Source: Batrachochytrium dendrobatidis JAM81 (lineage: Eukaryota; Chytridiomycota; Chytridiomycetes; Rhizophydiales). From it: a stretch of 64,000 nt of DNA. The stretch is taken from positions 377,868 through 441,867 of the forward strand of contig NW_006281108.1 of NCBI RefSeq assembly GCF_000203795.2. Reading direction: 5' to 3'. Both the position numbers and the translations under genes were made by a program. The notes beneath the pieces are model-generated. The model saw only the letters and a program-made list of their open reading frames with translations. It ran no database searches and was not told the DNA's origin. How positions within the stretch are numbered: position 1 is the stretch's first letter; every line of letters begins with the position of its first letter. Of the stretch, positions 45,176-56,735 are shown in pieces.

Positions 45176-45182
45176 TTTTATA
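45176..45182 (-). promoter_or_regulatory. TATA box of the pepsin-like protein
   Basis: TATAAAA on minus about 50 bp upstream of the ATG at 45126. Confidence 0.55.
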
Positions 45183-45640
45183 ATGATGGTCTGCAACTCA
45201 GCAATAATCGAATTGTATTGACCAACATTCCGAATGGAATCTGAACATGTGTGTATACACAATGTGACATGATCTGACAGTGTTTGAGTGGTTATTTAAT
45301 GGTTATGTAATCAACTCAGTCGTGCATACAAGTTTGATATGGTCGTGTCAAGTCAAGACAATGGTCGCATTACAATCAAACTCGATCTGAACATTGAATA
45401 TCACAATGTCCAAATTAAAGTTTCGAGTCAATTTAACTGTCTTTATCGAGAAAATGGTATCGAGTGTCTGCTATATATTACTACGCATACAATACTAGTA
45501 GTATATCAAGAGCATCTAATGGCACCGTTTTTCTTGGATGAGAATGTCGACTAAAATCAGCTGAAAGAAAAATAAATCATATTCAAAACTAAATAAATCT
45601 CAATAAATTTGTTATTTCTTTTTCTTTTTTTCCAACCTTT
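45183..45640. other. Spacer between the pepsin-like gene and the Crinkler-like relic
   Basis: A 71-codon ATG frame at 45339-45554 (MVVSSQDNGRITIKLDL) may be chance; I cannot assign it. Confidence 0.35.
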
Positions 45641-46260
45641 TAGTTATATGATGAGCACATTGTACCGATTTGCATGTCACTTTCCTCAAGTAAACTGTTT
45701 CCTTGTGCTATTGTAACAATATCACATTGTCTACGCTACTATTCTACACCTAAAAAAGTATTGAATCTATGGATCAAGCACAATAAAAGTACATCCGCCA
45801 AAATCCCCATCAAGAACTGTATCGGCATTGACGACTTGGCAGACAAGGTCAAGCAAAAATTCGACACCTATTGCCAAGTCGTTGTTTTTTAATTCACCGA
45901 CAAGCAACACATCAAACCTAGGATGTCAATCAAAAGACTGCTCAAAACACATCTCATCAACACTAGTAAATACTTTTATTTGTTAAAATCATCCCGCTAC
46001 TCGGGACTCAATTTCAACAAAAACTATATACATTGGACAAACTGATGATGACGGATACTTTACTGGTGAATACAATCAAAAAATACTCAGAAATGACCAT
46101 GATTGATAAAGGTTATTAAAAATTCAAATGGTCCTGTTCATCATTCCTCACCAGACAATGTATTGCTTAGTTTCGATGGTATCAAGGATGGGAAAAGTAT
46201 CAACTGTACAAGATGGCTCAACCTTTAATCATGGCAAAAAATAAGCGGACGCAATGGAGA
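45641..46260 (+). pseudogene. Crinkler (CRN)-like N-terminal header, broken
   Basis: A 5' segment near 45650 opens with an ATG and a short basic/aromatic stretch that hits a stop. A second frame (45674-45892) contains VLNLWIKHNKSTSAKIPIKN and IGIDDLADKVKQKFD, and a third frame, near 46010-46110, contains TIYIGQTDDDGYFTGEY. The order, a beta-rich ubiquitin-like start followed by a DxxD/GxY-containing segment, resembles the secretion/trafficking header of CRN-type effectors that are abundant in amphibian chytrids. At least two frame changes and stops break it, and no C-terminal effector domain is recognisable downstream. The family call rests on my memory of the header's general pattern. It is described only; no repaired reading is proposed. 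Confidence 0.4.
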
Positions 46261-46879
46261 TACAGACACTACTATCCATGAGGACTTTTTTGATGGAGAA
46301 ACTCGAAACCTCCTCCATCAATTTACCTACAAACAGACAAGTATATGCAAGCTTTTAGATTGACCGATTGATTGATTGTGTCAATACCGATTCCCAATAT
46401 GTAATAGCACGACTAAGATGAATGGATAATCATGGATTTAACATTTCCACTCACGAATCCACTCAGTGTGAACATAGTATTGCAATAAAGTCAAAATACC
46501 AGCATGGAATCCTCAATATCTATCATTTGAATCAATACCCAAATCTCGGACCACAACGCATTTACAAATGAATGATGGTCAAGGAACGTCGAAAACATTG
46601 TTTCTGAAAATGAGATACCAAACTTGCATAAACAAAAACAAGATTTCAGCTCAGTCAAATTACACATTGCTATATATGGCCTACAGTTCAAATCTCAAAT
46701 GAAGTAAATGCTAAATAATGGTATTTATTACAGCCAAAGATCACAACACCTGCAAATTAGCATAATTTCTAGTCTACTGATTAACAACTTATGAGTAAAT
46801 CAAAATGGATATTGGTTTTTATGACAATAATAAGCATCTGGCCAATCCAGTCACCTGTCGGATAAATAGCAAGCATTAC
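46261..46879. other. Spacer without a recognisable gene
   Basis: It may include decayed continuation of the Crinkler-like relic. Nothing else is supported. Confidence 0.35.
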
Positions 46880-47760
46880 AGCTGTGTTCAGTAAAATGAA
46901 GCACTAAATATCAAGATACATAATACAGTCATGTTTGATTGGTGCCAATCTTACTGGACAACAATCTGCCCTTTTAAACTCATTAGTTCACTGGTCTTGA
47001 TGTTCATTTTGTACAAAAATACAGAGCGAATGTTTACATTGGACTATCTGCATGGAAACAGCAGTTGCATTTCCGAGATGTTTCCTTGAACTAGATTGAA
47101 ACGTATCTGATATTAGGATACAACAGAGCCTCCTATAGTCTAATAGTGTGTGTTTCATATGACGATCAATGTGTTTGGAGATTGATCAAGGCAGCAGTGA
47201 ATGCTGTAATATTAACTTGTTAAACAATGACATGCAACATTCCCAAGCGGTCACTTTATTCTAGACAACATTCCATTCCACAAAACAACTCTAATTAGAC
47301 ATGGTTTACCAACTATTCAACAAACAGTGCGAGGTTTGGAACTACACTATACAGCATCATACTGTCCATTCTTGAACCCTGCTGACACCAAACAACTTGT
47401 AGCTTCAATAAATGAAATAATCCATTCCAATCACGAGTGTGACCATTGTTTATTCCAAGACAATCATTACAAGATCAATGCAGAAAAGTATTTCATTTAC
47501 GTAAACACGGCTATAAATGATGACTTGGCAAACCATCAGTTTGCTTATCAGATCACGTGGAATCACAAACGCGTACAAATGCTCCCTCAATTGAAGTCGC
47601 GCAACAAATCCTTACTAAAAGTTTTTGATCTTATCAACCTTGAATTCATTAAAGGTAAGAGTGCTACACTCTTTGGCAAGTGGCGGCCATCTGCATGTGC
47701 ATACCTGAAGCGAATACTACTGTGCTGCTTGAATGAGAAAAATCACTAGTTCGTGTGCTT
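46880..47760 (+). mobile_element. IS630/Tc1-type transposon copy D, with transposase 3' fragment
   Basis: The left end is near TGTTCAGTAAAATGAAGCAC. The body shares TTGTACAAAAATACAGAGCG and CGTATCTGATATTAGGATAC with other copies. From about 47,270 a plus-strand frame reads IPFHKTTLIRHGL then LELHYTASYCPFLNPADTKQ. This is the typical end of a DDE_3/IS630 transposase core (N-x-FHK and Y-[ST]-P-[FW]-LNP), with the final acidic position in NPAD. An end-like CATTTACGTAAACACGG at 47,494 is inside the frame. It is truncated, with no N-terminal half. It lies just upstream of cytochrome c. Confidence 0.6.
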
Positions 47761-47835
47761 ACTGCTTTACTTTGTTTCTTGGCCTTGCTCATATGCGACA
47801 CATTGACCTTTTGTGATTCATTTTCACCGCAATAG

Positions 47836-48745
47836 ATGTCCATGCCCGCAGGTACTGCTCTTTTACCAGCTCTCTTGGCTGTTTCTCATTGTATACTTTG
47901 ATACGACTCATTGAATACTTATTGCCCTGCTTGTTTGATTTTAATGATGCTGATATTTGACCACTGCGGCTGGTAATAGGAAACGCAACCAACGGAGCCA
48001 AGCTCTTCAAAACTCGTTGTGCTCAATGCCATGTTGTTGAAAAGGTATTCATTTATACGTCGCTATGTATGTTGAGCCATTTCAAGTTGGCATGTAACTT
48101 GATGCAGACTTCCAGCCTATGGATCTTTTTTTGCATCAATTTAGCAACAGCGTGGTGTTGCTTTGAGCAGTGGATCATGAGCTATTCGAGTTCTGAAATA
48201 ATTTACTCTCGATAGATCATTTTTTTCACATCCTGTGTTAATCTATATTTTGACCACTTGATATAATACTTCTTATAACCGAATGCAACTTTGGTGCCAT
48301 CTTTATTAATCGGCATTGTCTTGCACTCATTCATGATTGCTGCGAATTTCTATTCAACAGGGAGGTGCCCACAAGGTTGGGCCTAACCTTTATGGTCTTT
48401 TTGGTCGCACTTCTGGATCTTCTCCTGGCTTCTCTTACTCCGTTGCTATGGAGAAGAAGAAGGTTACATGGGACGAGGAGCAAATGTTCATCTATCTTGA
48501 AAATCCCAAAAAGTTTGTTCCTGGAGTAAGTTGTGACAATGGGCTTATGTATGTATGAATCATTGGCTCATGTGTGTTATAAAATTGAATCTAGACCAAG
48601 ATGGTTTTTGCTGGTTTCAAGAAACCACAAGATCGTGCAGGTGAGTTTAAAGCTTGGTATTGTTTTTAGTTTAGAAATTGTGGACTGTGTTTAACTGTTT
48701 TCATTTATAGATGTTATTGCCTACATTAAGGAAGCCTCTTCCTAG
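47836..48745 (+). CDS. CYC1: Cytochrome c
   Basis: Heme c protein carrying electrons from complex III to complex IV in the mitochondrial intermembrane space. Five exons: ATG at 47836 (MSMPA), then after an intron [20 protein letters not shown] with the heme-binding CAQCH, then [20 protein letters not shown] and [20 protein letters not shown], then [15 protein letters not shown] with the axial Met in TKMVFAG, and finally [11 protein letters not shown] with TAG at 48743-48745. About 107 residues, normal. No stop or frameshift. The first exon codes only five residues and was chosen because its GTACTG donor puts GNAT in frame. Confidence 0.92.
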
Positions 48746-49130
48746 TTTAATCTGGGCAGCTTTTACATATAAAGACCCCTTTTTACACAATCTTTATCTT
48801 GAAATTGAATGCAGTGACAAAAGTGATGGGAACATTGATAATCATGATATTCAAATCAACCAATGTTTACAAAAAACACCATACATAAAAGTGCAGTCGA
48901 ATGAATCCTGTGCAAGTACCGTTTCAAATACGATACTGATGGTTGTCCATTCTCATTTATTTCATCTCCGTTTTCATGTCCTTTGTCGTCATCTGGAATG
49001 ATATTCAGTATTTACTTGATCTAAAAAGCAAATACCAGTCCCAAAAGCTTGCCATTTTTATTTTCAACTCTTGATTGTGGGTAAAACCAATTCACTTACT
49101 GTGGAACAAAAGTAGAGTATTTTATAGCAT
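48746..49130. other. Intergenic
   Basis: Spacer between cytochrome c and elongin C. No gene seen. Confidence 0.4.
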
Positions 49131-49630
49131 ATGACATTAGGAGATGAGCAAGTAACAGAGACCGTCAAGTTGGTTTCAGCTGATGGATTCGAGTTTGTGT
49201 TGGATAGAAAATATGCCATGGCATCTGGCACCATCAAGAGCATGCTGTCCTCCCCTGGTATGGTGCAGTCTAGCCAATTGACCTTTGGTTTCCTACTATT
49301 GGCTTGCTATTGAAAAAGGAAATGCCGGTGGATATAAGATCTACTCACATTTGAGTTCACCCTATAGGTCAGTTTACAGAGTCGCTACAAAACGAGATTC
49401 AGTTTCGGGATATCAAGTAATATTCACAATAGTAAATTACTGCAAACAGTGTCATGTATTCTCACTCTGCCTATTATTAATTTCCTAGGGCAGTGATTCT
49501 TGAAAAAGTATGTCGATACCTGTATTACAAGGTGCGATATGCCAACTCGATTCAAGAGATTCCCGAGTTTCCTATTGAGCCAGAGCTTGCATTGGAGCTG
49601 CTCATGGCTTCTGATTTTTTAGACTGCTGA
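49131..49630 (+). CDS. ELC1: Elongin C
   Basis: SKP1/BTB-fold adaptor of Cullin ubiquitin ligases and partner of elongin A. Three exons: 49131-49256 ([32 protein letters not shown]), then a short exon [16 protein letters not shown] near 49367-49418, then [20 protein letters not shown] through [15 protein letters not shown] with TGA at 49628-49630. About 110 residues, as in other eukaryotes. The C-terminal FLDC is conserved. Downstream, the UBE2T-like gene has the same orientation. Confidence 0.92.
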
Positions 49631-49840
49631 GATCTGAGCTGGTTACTGGGAGTTTAATCTACAACGCACTGATGCAATCATGAAATAATAAACGGAAGCT
49701 CGTATTGATTCTAACTTGATCATTTTGTATCAGTTTATTGAGATGATATCTGGAGGTATGAATAGTGAAAGCAGTCAACTTTTGGCATTGGTCCAGTTAA
49801 ATCTATAATAGTTTCAGACACTTTTACACAACTGCTACCG

Positions 49841-50070
49841 CCATACTCACGTAAGGTGGAACATTATCTTGCAGTGATCGCCTTGGAATATAAAATGGTT
49901 GAATATTCGTCCTACTATAAATTGACATTCTCAATGTCTGGAATTACACTAAACAAAACCACTTGTGAAATTGTCCGAGTTTTCAGTAAATTTAATGGAA
50001 ATTATCGAGATTGGCTGTTTATCGTGTATTTTGACATTTTGTCCAGTTTCATTTTACGTGAATATAGCAG
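49841..50070 (+). mobile_element. MITE-like copy of the IS630/Tc1-type family, upstream of the E2 gene
   Basis: About 230 bp bounded by CCATACTCACGTAAGGTGGA (left) and CATTTTACGTGAATATAGCA (right), inverted relative to each other and matching the ends of the other copies. Its right end is only about 17 bp before the ATG of the UBE2T-like gene, so it probably forms that gene's promoter or 5' leader. Confidence 0.6.
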
Positions 50071-50086
50071 TGAATCTGATTTAAAC

Positions 50087-51238
50087 ATGGCTTCTCAGCG
50101 GGCTACTAGGATGCAACGAGAGCTGACTATGCTCCAATCGCCTCCTCCTGGAATTACTGTATGGACAGAAGGCGACAATATATACAGACTGTCTGCTGGT
50201 ATAGTTTTTCTATCTGATAACATGTATAGTTTGAATTGGACTAAAATGTTATATGGGTAGTCATTCGAGGCTTGATTGGATCGCCTTATGCTGATGGTCT
50301 GTTTAAGCTGGATATACAAATACCTCCAAGGTAGACTCTTTCCCTGTACCCATTTCAACACATTATACTACTGACTTGTGAGCTGAATCAATGCACAATG
50401 AATTATAGGTTTCCCTTTGAACCACCATGCATCCAGTTTATTACTCCAATCTATCACCCAAACATTGATGACCATGGGCGTATCTGCCTAGATGTTTTGA
50501 AGATGCCTCCCAAGGTAATATCTCTAGTATGCTGTAGATATAGTATGTGCTTAAATTTGAATTATCTTGACAAGTGCATTAATATATCTAGGGATCTTGG
50601 AAACCTTCTATCCATTTGTCTGGCGTACTCAACTCAATTAGAATGCTCATGCTTGAACCCAACCCTGACGATCCACTTTCTGAGAATATCGTAAGTATAG
50701 AGTGAGCATAAGGAGTAATACATTGACTAAATGTGCAGCCTGTGTGTTGAAATGAATCTAGGCATCGGAGTTCAAGATGGACCATGCACTATTTACCAGC
50801 AAAGCAAAAGAGAGTACCAAACGACATGCTTCTGGATCTGGCTTTTCAACACCTGCAATAGTATCTGAATCATTAAAAAATTCTATATCCCATGCACCCG
50901 ATGATACCAAGTCATGCCCGAATCCCCAACAAGGCAATGCAAGTCAAAACAATACTTTTTCTGATGCTTCGCTAGAAATCAAGTCTAGTTCTGAGCCAGA
51001 AACTGTAGTGAATTGCCCGTCACTCAGCAAAAGTCTAGTCTTAAACACTGCAGAGTCAAATTGTACTACATTGACAAAGGACTCATCTATAGCCACAGTA
51101 AGCAATTTCAAAGAAAACACGGACTCATGTTTAGCCAAGCGATCGTTCAAGAGCCTCAAGGCAGCCAAGGTTCGCAAGATACCGGTAGGTCAAGCGTCTG
51201 ATGTAGTAAATAAGAGAGCACGTAACTCCAATGAATAA
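50087..51238 (+). CDS. UBE2T: Ubiquitin-conjugating enzyme E2, UBE2T-like
   Basis: E2 of the Fanconi anaemia pathway in animals (monoubiquitination of FANCD2/I). ATG at 50087 gives [20 protein letters not shown], then [16 protein letters not shown]. After introns come [40 protein letters not shown] and the active-site segment [13 protein letters not shown] (Cys in the HPN...C arrangement). Then [32 protein letters not shown] and a long Ser-rich tail of about 150 residues to 51238. Core wording ([31 protein letters not shown]) is closest to UBE2T among E2 classes. Five exons. The tail is longer than in animals and ends with a basic stretch ([13 protein letters not shown]). Confidence 0.85.
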
Positions 51239-51405
51239 AAAGACTGAATTGTGGAGATTCAAACCGAGTCTTGAATGCAAACAATAACGATCGTGAAGAG
51301 TGTCATGAGTGATAAAATGCAGTTTCAAGACTTGTGAATGCCAACACGCTGATTTTGCTGGATGCTCACTTTGCAACTCCAAGACATCAACATTGCTATT
51401 TAGTC

Positions 51406-53182
51406 ATGTCAGATTCTCTCAAAAAACCCAGCGATACCGCTGCTCCTGGTGGATGGGGTGCTGCTGGTGCTGTTCCTAGTGGAATTTCTCAAGGATGGGG
51501 TAAAACTCCTTTGGCTGATGGCAAGTTTGCTAATGAATCTGTTGCTGTCGGTACGTTTCTGCCTGATGCCATCGGCTGTGTAGAGTCGATCCATTCATTA
51601 TATAATCCAACACTAACCACTTTGATGGTGCATTCTCCTGTGGTTTAAATGCATAAAGAAGGCACTGCTATTGACGAAATGACCACCAAAGTGCAGACAC
51701 TCTCCACTGCAAACGAGCCAGATGAAGAGCCTGCAGTTTCAACAGCAAAGACCAATGGTTTAATCCCAGACAATCCTGAAAAAGAAGTTGTCGTCACCTT
51801 TGCAGATGAAACAAGTTCGAGTGCTTTGTACCAGTCGGTCTCGTCTTTTGAAGACCTTGGTCTGCATGAGAATCTTCTCAAGGGCATTTATGGTATGGGA
51901 TACCAGCGACCATCCAAGATTCAAGCTAAAGCACTTCCTCTTCTGCTCATGAATCCACCAAAAAACATGATTGGCCAATCTCAGGCTGGAACAGGCAAGA
52001 CGGCTGCATTCGTTCTTACTATGCTCACTCGAGTCGATCCCAGCATTCAAGCACCTCAGGCTATTTGTCTTGCTCCAGCTCGTGAACTTGCTCGACAGAT
52101 TCTAGACAATGCTCGGGAGATGGGAAAGTATACCACCATCACAACATCGCATGCCATCAAGGATTCAATTAAAAAGGACGAAAAAGTCACCTCCCAAATC
52201 ATTATTGGTACTCCTGGTACAGTTGCTGATTTGATCAAGCGTCGTGCGCTGGATTGCCGTCAGATCAAAATCTTTGTGCTAGATGAAGCTGACAACATGC
52301 TGGATCAACAAGGACTGGGAGATCAATCAATCCGTGTTAAAAAGTATGCCATTGACTGCCATTGATTCCGACTTCCAATTGCGTTTACTTATTTGCCAAT
52401 GTTTTACTGTTATGTGGATTACACAAATCAACTCAGTCTTATGCCAAAAGGATGCCAGCTGGTATTGTTTTCAGCCACGTTTTCGGAAACTGTTCGTCAG
52501 TTTGCAGTTAAATTCGCTCCCAATGCAAATTCCATTTCGTTGCGCCAAGAAGAACTTTCCGTTGACTCAATCAAGCAGTTTTACATGGACTGCAAGAGTG
52601 AAGAGCATAAAGCAGAAGTTTTATGTGCCATTTATGGTCTCTTGACTATTGGCCAAAGTATTATTTTTGTTAGGGTGAGAAAATGTGGCTATTGAGTGGG
52701 ATGTCAAGCCTATTGCAACCTTGCTCGCGTTAATCTGTTTGTTGTATATTTAGAAAAGAAGTGATGCCGATATGCTTAAAAACAAAATGATATCTCAAGG
52801 ACATGCCGTGTCAGCATTGCATGGTAAACACGAGGCTGAAGATCGAGATAAAGCCATGGACGATTTTCGAGAAGGCCGATCCAAGGTACTCATCACAACC
52901 AATGTACTGGCACGAGGTATCGATATTTTGCAAGTCAATCTTGTCATCAATTACGATGTTCCTCTAGATATGAACAACAGACCAGATTCAGAGACATATC
53001 TACATCGTATTGGTCGTACCGGACGGTTTGGTCGTCAGGGAGTCAGTATCAACTTTGTGCACAACGACAAGTCGTACGAGGAGATGAAAGTGATTGAAAA
53101 GTATTTGGGACGAGAGATTGTACGAGTACCGACAGATGACTATATGAGTATTGAAAAGATTTTGAAAAAAGCAATGAAATAA
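51406..53182 (+). CDS. DBP5: DEAD-box RNA helicase Dbp5/DDX19
   Basis: mRNA-export ATPase acting at the cytoplasmic face of the nuclear pore. ATG at 51406 (MSDSLKKPSDTAAPGG). Four exons are joined: N-terminal, then 51661-52345 with the aromatic/Q motif FEDLGLHENLLKGIYGMGYQ, Walker A SQAGTGKTAAF, the Ia region APARELARQI, GTPGTVADL and DEAD box VLDEADNML. The next begins near 52438 (LMPKGCQLVLFSATFSETVR), and the last, from about 52756, holds VLITTNVLARGIDI and HRIGRTGRFGRQG. It ends KILKKAMK. The N-terminal ~100 residues are Ala/Gly and acidic, the regulatory extension seen in Dbp5. All helicase motifs are intact. Confidence 0.93.
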
Positions 53183-53650
53183 GCATTTGGTAGCTTGATT
53201 TTTTACTACAAGTCAATCTTCAAACGTCAGTGCAAACAGCCAAATACATTCGAGATACTTGATGCTTAGGCTTACTACCAAAATAAATCAAAAGCTGATG
53301 TGATTTCTGGAAATTTCATCCAAATTAGAGCTTGCAGATTTCAATTGTAGTTGGAATTGAAGTTGCCGAATAAATGGTGACTTTGCAACATTCGTACTAG
53401 TGCCCATTGCATTCTTTATACTCAAGATGGTTATCCGAGACTAGATGAACAAAACATCATTTTTAATGATTTTAGCAGAAATCATTCAAGATTGTCAATG
53501 TGCTGTTGTCGCCACCAAACTTCAGCTAAATTTGTGTTGAAATGGTTTCAATGTTTGCACATCACAAACCATTTCAACTGTTAAGCCAGTCTTAAACCCG
53601 CTTGAATACATTCTAGTTTCACTTTAGCTTCATTCGTATAGTCTGTAAAA
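53183..53650. other. Intergenic
   Basis: No gene seen. A long inverted repeat-like pair is present (TGAAATGGTTTCAATG and CAAACCATTTCAACTG, near 53539-53580). Confidence 0.35.
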
Positions 53651-56421
53651 ATGGTTGCATCAAGCTACTACAGTCACATCCCAGCTGTCCAATGCAGGTT
53701 TGTTTCGTCAACTAATATCAACTATTTGATTTCAATTCATGCATTGAACCAAGTGCCATGATCGTTGGTGCTACACCACGATCATTCTATTCTCAGTGAT
53801 GATATACTGCTTGCTACTGCCATTCATATGACCAAGTATTGATTATATGAATGGAAGTTTTCAACTGCCGTTTTTACTCGATGGTGCCGTACAAATCGGT
53901 ATTGTGGTTACAAGAAATAGTTGATATTCAAGTTATTCCTACTCTGGTTGATATGTATTGTAATGTATTATACTAACATTTGGATTTATAACTGGATTCA
54001 TATTTGGATTTACAACTGGATTCATATTTGGACTTGCTCTTAAAACTGTATCAACTTGTTGCATATCCACACCATTGTTGGGCGTTACTTGAACACCTGT
54101 GTAAACAGCCAATGTGGCGAACCGTTTGATTTTGGGGACGAGTCTGCACATCGCTGCAAAACGGATGCAACATCACGCTACAACCAGAGCAGACCTGAAC
54201 TACCTTCAATGCCTGCTCGATTCAAAGAACAAGCCAAATCCAATCATCGCATGTCAATGAAATATGCCGCGAGCACTCAAGGTAATTTGAGACCATGTTC
54301 AACTCATTGAAATTCAATACTAAATCATCTTTGTAGATGCATATCCAAATGCTCGCGATACATACAGCTCTCGAGTCGATTCTTTTCTAGACGTCTATGA
54401 CAAGTCTGCATCTGCATTTGGCTCTTTTGATCAACATGGTCCAAGTCCTCTTGCTGGCACTAGTGAAAAAGCTCCTGCACTTTCCGAGTTCGATTTTGGT
54501 GACACTGAGGACTCGTATGGAAACTACAATAACTCGTATCTACAGGATGCTGATAAGACGAATGCTCATGCTAAAAATGCATACGGTAATTATGAAGATG
54601 AACTTGATTATTATGGCCAAGCCAACCAGTCCAAGCCATATATGGCTTCGCTTCCAGGTGGAAATGCGCCGCAAAATGACAATGTGATTGTGCCTAACTT
54701 GCCTATTGCTTCACAAGATGACAGCCGTTTGTTTGATAAACAGAACAACAGGATAAGTCCCAACTATAGCGACAAAGGAGATTTCAATGATCGTTTACCT
54801 AGACTCAATTCACAGAATGAGTCTGTCAAAATGAAAAATATGGTTCAGGACTTCAATAATGTACATATAGAGGAACAAGCCAATCGTCTTGCTTCTGGAT
54901 CCTCTAACAAACCAGCTGAAGAAACCGGAGCCGCTTCAGCTGCTGCAACAACACCGGCAACAGGAATCCTTGGAGCGCTGGGCGGACTGCTTGGTCTTTC
55001 CGACAGTTTTGCTGGTAATGCAAAACAGGCTTCCGAGCTTAACCAATCCAAACCAGCCACACTCAGCAATCCCCGTAATGATCCCAAAACTAATTTGCGT
55101 ACAGAGTTTGAAGATCCACAAAACAATGGTTCAAATGCTGTTAGACGAGGACCAAGCATTCGTTCTGACGCTCATCAAATGTCCAGATTCAATTCACAGA
55201 ATGATCCTCGAGGACCGCCTCAAAATGGTGCTAACAATACATTTCGCGGCAACCCACAAAATGGTTTGCCTCCAGCTGGCTCTAATCGTATACCCACAGA
55301 AAATGGTTTGCGCAATAATGGCAATGTCGACGCTATCCGAACTCGGTCAAATGGCCAACGACCCCATGAAAACAATGCTCCCCATTATCACAATCCCATG
55401 CCCAATACGCACAATGGCAATGCTCCACCATTTAACATGCAGGCTCCCATTACACCTCCAGAATCTGAAAATCTTACAAAAACACACTATAAATGTGCCG
55501 ACTGTAACCTGCCAATTCAAGATCTAACGCAAACATTTGAGATTGATGTTCTTGGATCGTGGTTCCACATTGACTGCTTCAAATGTTCATCGTGTCGTAG
55601 GCGGTTTGGAGATGATTTGCCCTATGTTCCACACCTTGGAAAGGCATTTTGTGAAATGGACTACGAAAAATACTTTTTGGAATCGTGTGCAGCATGGTAG
55701 GTGCATTGTTGTCAACAGCGATTGATAGCTTGAATTTAATATGAATTGTTTCAACCACTGCAATCTAGCAAAAAACCCATTACTGATGGCAGTGTAGCAC
55801 GGGCATTTGGCCAGAGTTTTCACGAGCGTCATTTTATATGCTCAGTTTGTCGATGCCAAATTCAACCTGGGCGTCATTTTGAACACAGACAAAAGCTATA
55901 CTGTCAAAAAGATTTTAGTCGACTTCCATCTGTTGATTGTGCCAGTTGTCGTGGTCCAATTCAGGGTGATAGCATTCACGCAATTGGTGCAGTGTATCAT
56001 CGACAGTGCTTTAGCTGCACACATTGTCGTGTACCATTCCCTGATAAACGGTTTTTTGTGTATGAAAACAAACCCTATTGTCAGACCCATTACCATGAAA
56101 AGAATAACTCGTTGTGTGGAACCTGTAGTCGCCCAATTGAAGGTAAACGATTTGAATTTCACTATGATTTGCAGTGGGCCATGGATCTAATTTTATCATG
56201 TTTATTGTGTTGCAGGTATTTGTGTAGATGTTGCTGAACTGAGACGCAAATTTCATCCTCCCTGTTGGTGTTGTGCATACTGCAACCGTCCACTGACTGG
56301 CGTGTATTATGCTTACGGCTCACGAGCATACTGTGAAGAAGATATCGATATAGTATATCGTTCAGGCAACACCAAACAAGCGCCTACAAAGCGTCGAACA
56401 ATCATGTCAGTCATGCGATAA
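53651..56421 (+). CDS. Four-LIM-domain protein (paxillin-like)
   Basis: Focal-adhesion/cytoskeletal adaptor type. ATG at 53651 (MVASSYYSHIPAVQC) joins SQCGEPFDFGDESAHRC. After a second intron comes a ~450-residue disordered region rich in Asn, Pro, Gln and Asp. Then come four LIM zinc modules: CADCNLPIQ to the Asp-ended CEMDY, C-KKPITDGS to CQKDF, CASCRGPIQ to CQTHY, and CGTCSRPIEG to CEEDI. Introns interrupt near 55696 and 56150-56215. The order and the spacing (CxxC...HxxC, CxxC...CxxD/H) match paxillin/Pxl1-like LIM arrays. A Ser/Thr-rich TKRRTIMSVMR tail ends at 56421. About 730 residues. Could instead be grouped with other fungal LIM proteins; LD motifs were not identified. Confidence 0.82.
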
Positions 56422-56735
56422 ACCATTTGAACAGATCCAACATGGGACAAGCGCACGGTATACCTGTATCAGTCTAGGATGTACTGCTCTAGTTTATCTT
56501 ACCAGTCTGACCTACAAATGAAAGTTTATTCAACAGTCGTATTTACTAAAAATAGTTTATTTCATATAATATTCCTCTTCACAGCACAGCGATCACGAGA
56601 GGTGGAAGATAGGTGTGTGGTTTCAGCATAGGTAAACCAAACAACAAAATGAGCAATGGAGTTCTTGTGCAACGGAAGCTTAGAGAATATTAAGGGGTTA
56701 AGAGTAAATGATGGTCACCAGTTGCCAACTCGAAT
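56422..56735. other. Intergenic between convergent genes
   Basis: AT-rich, no gene seen. Confidence 0.4.

Noticed and set aside
45339..45554. 71-codon ATG frame as a small gene
   Set aside because: No domain, signal peptide or conserved context; left as spacer.
54889..55527. Plus-strand 212-codon frame in the LIM gene's linker
   Set aside because: Offset frame over the Asn/Pro-rich exon that is in frame with the LIM modules.
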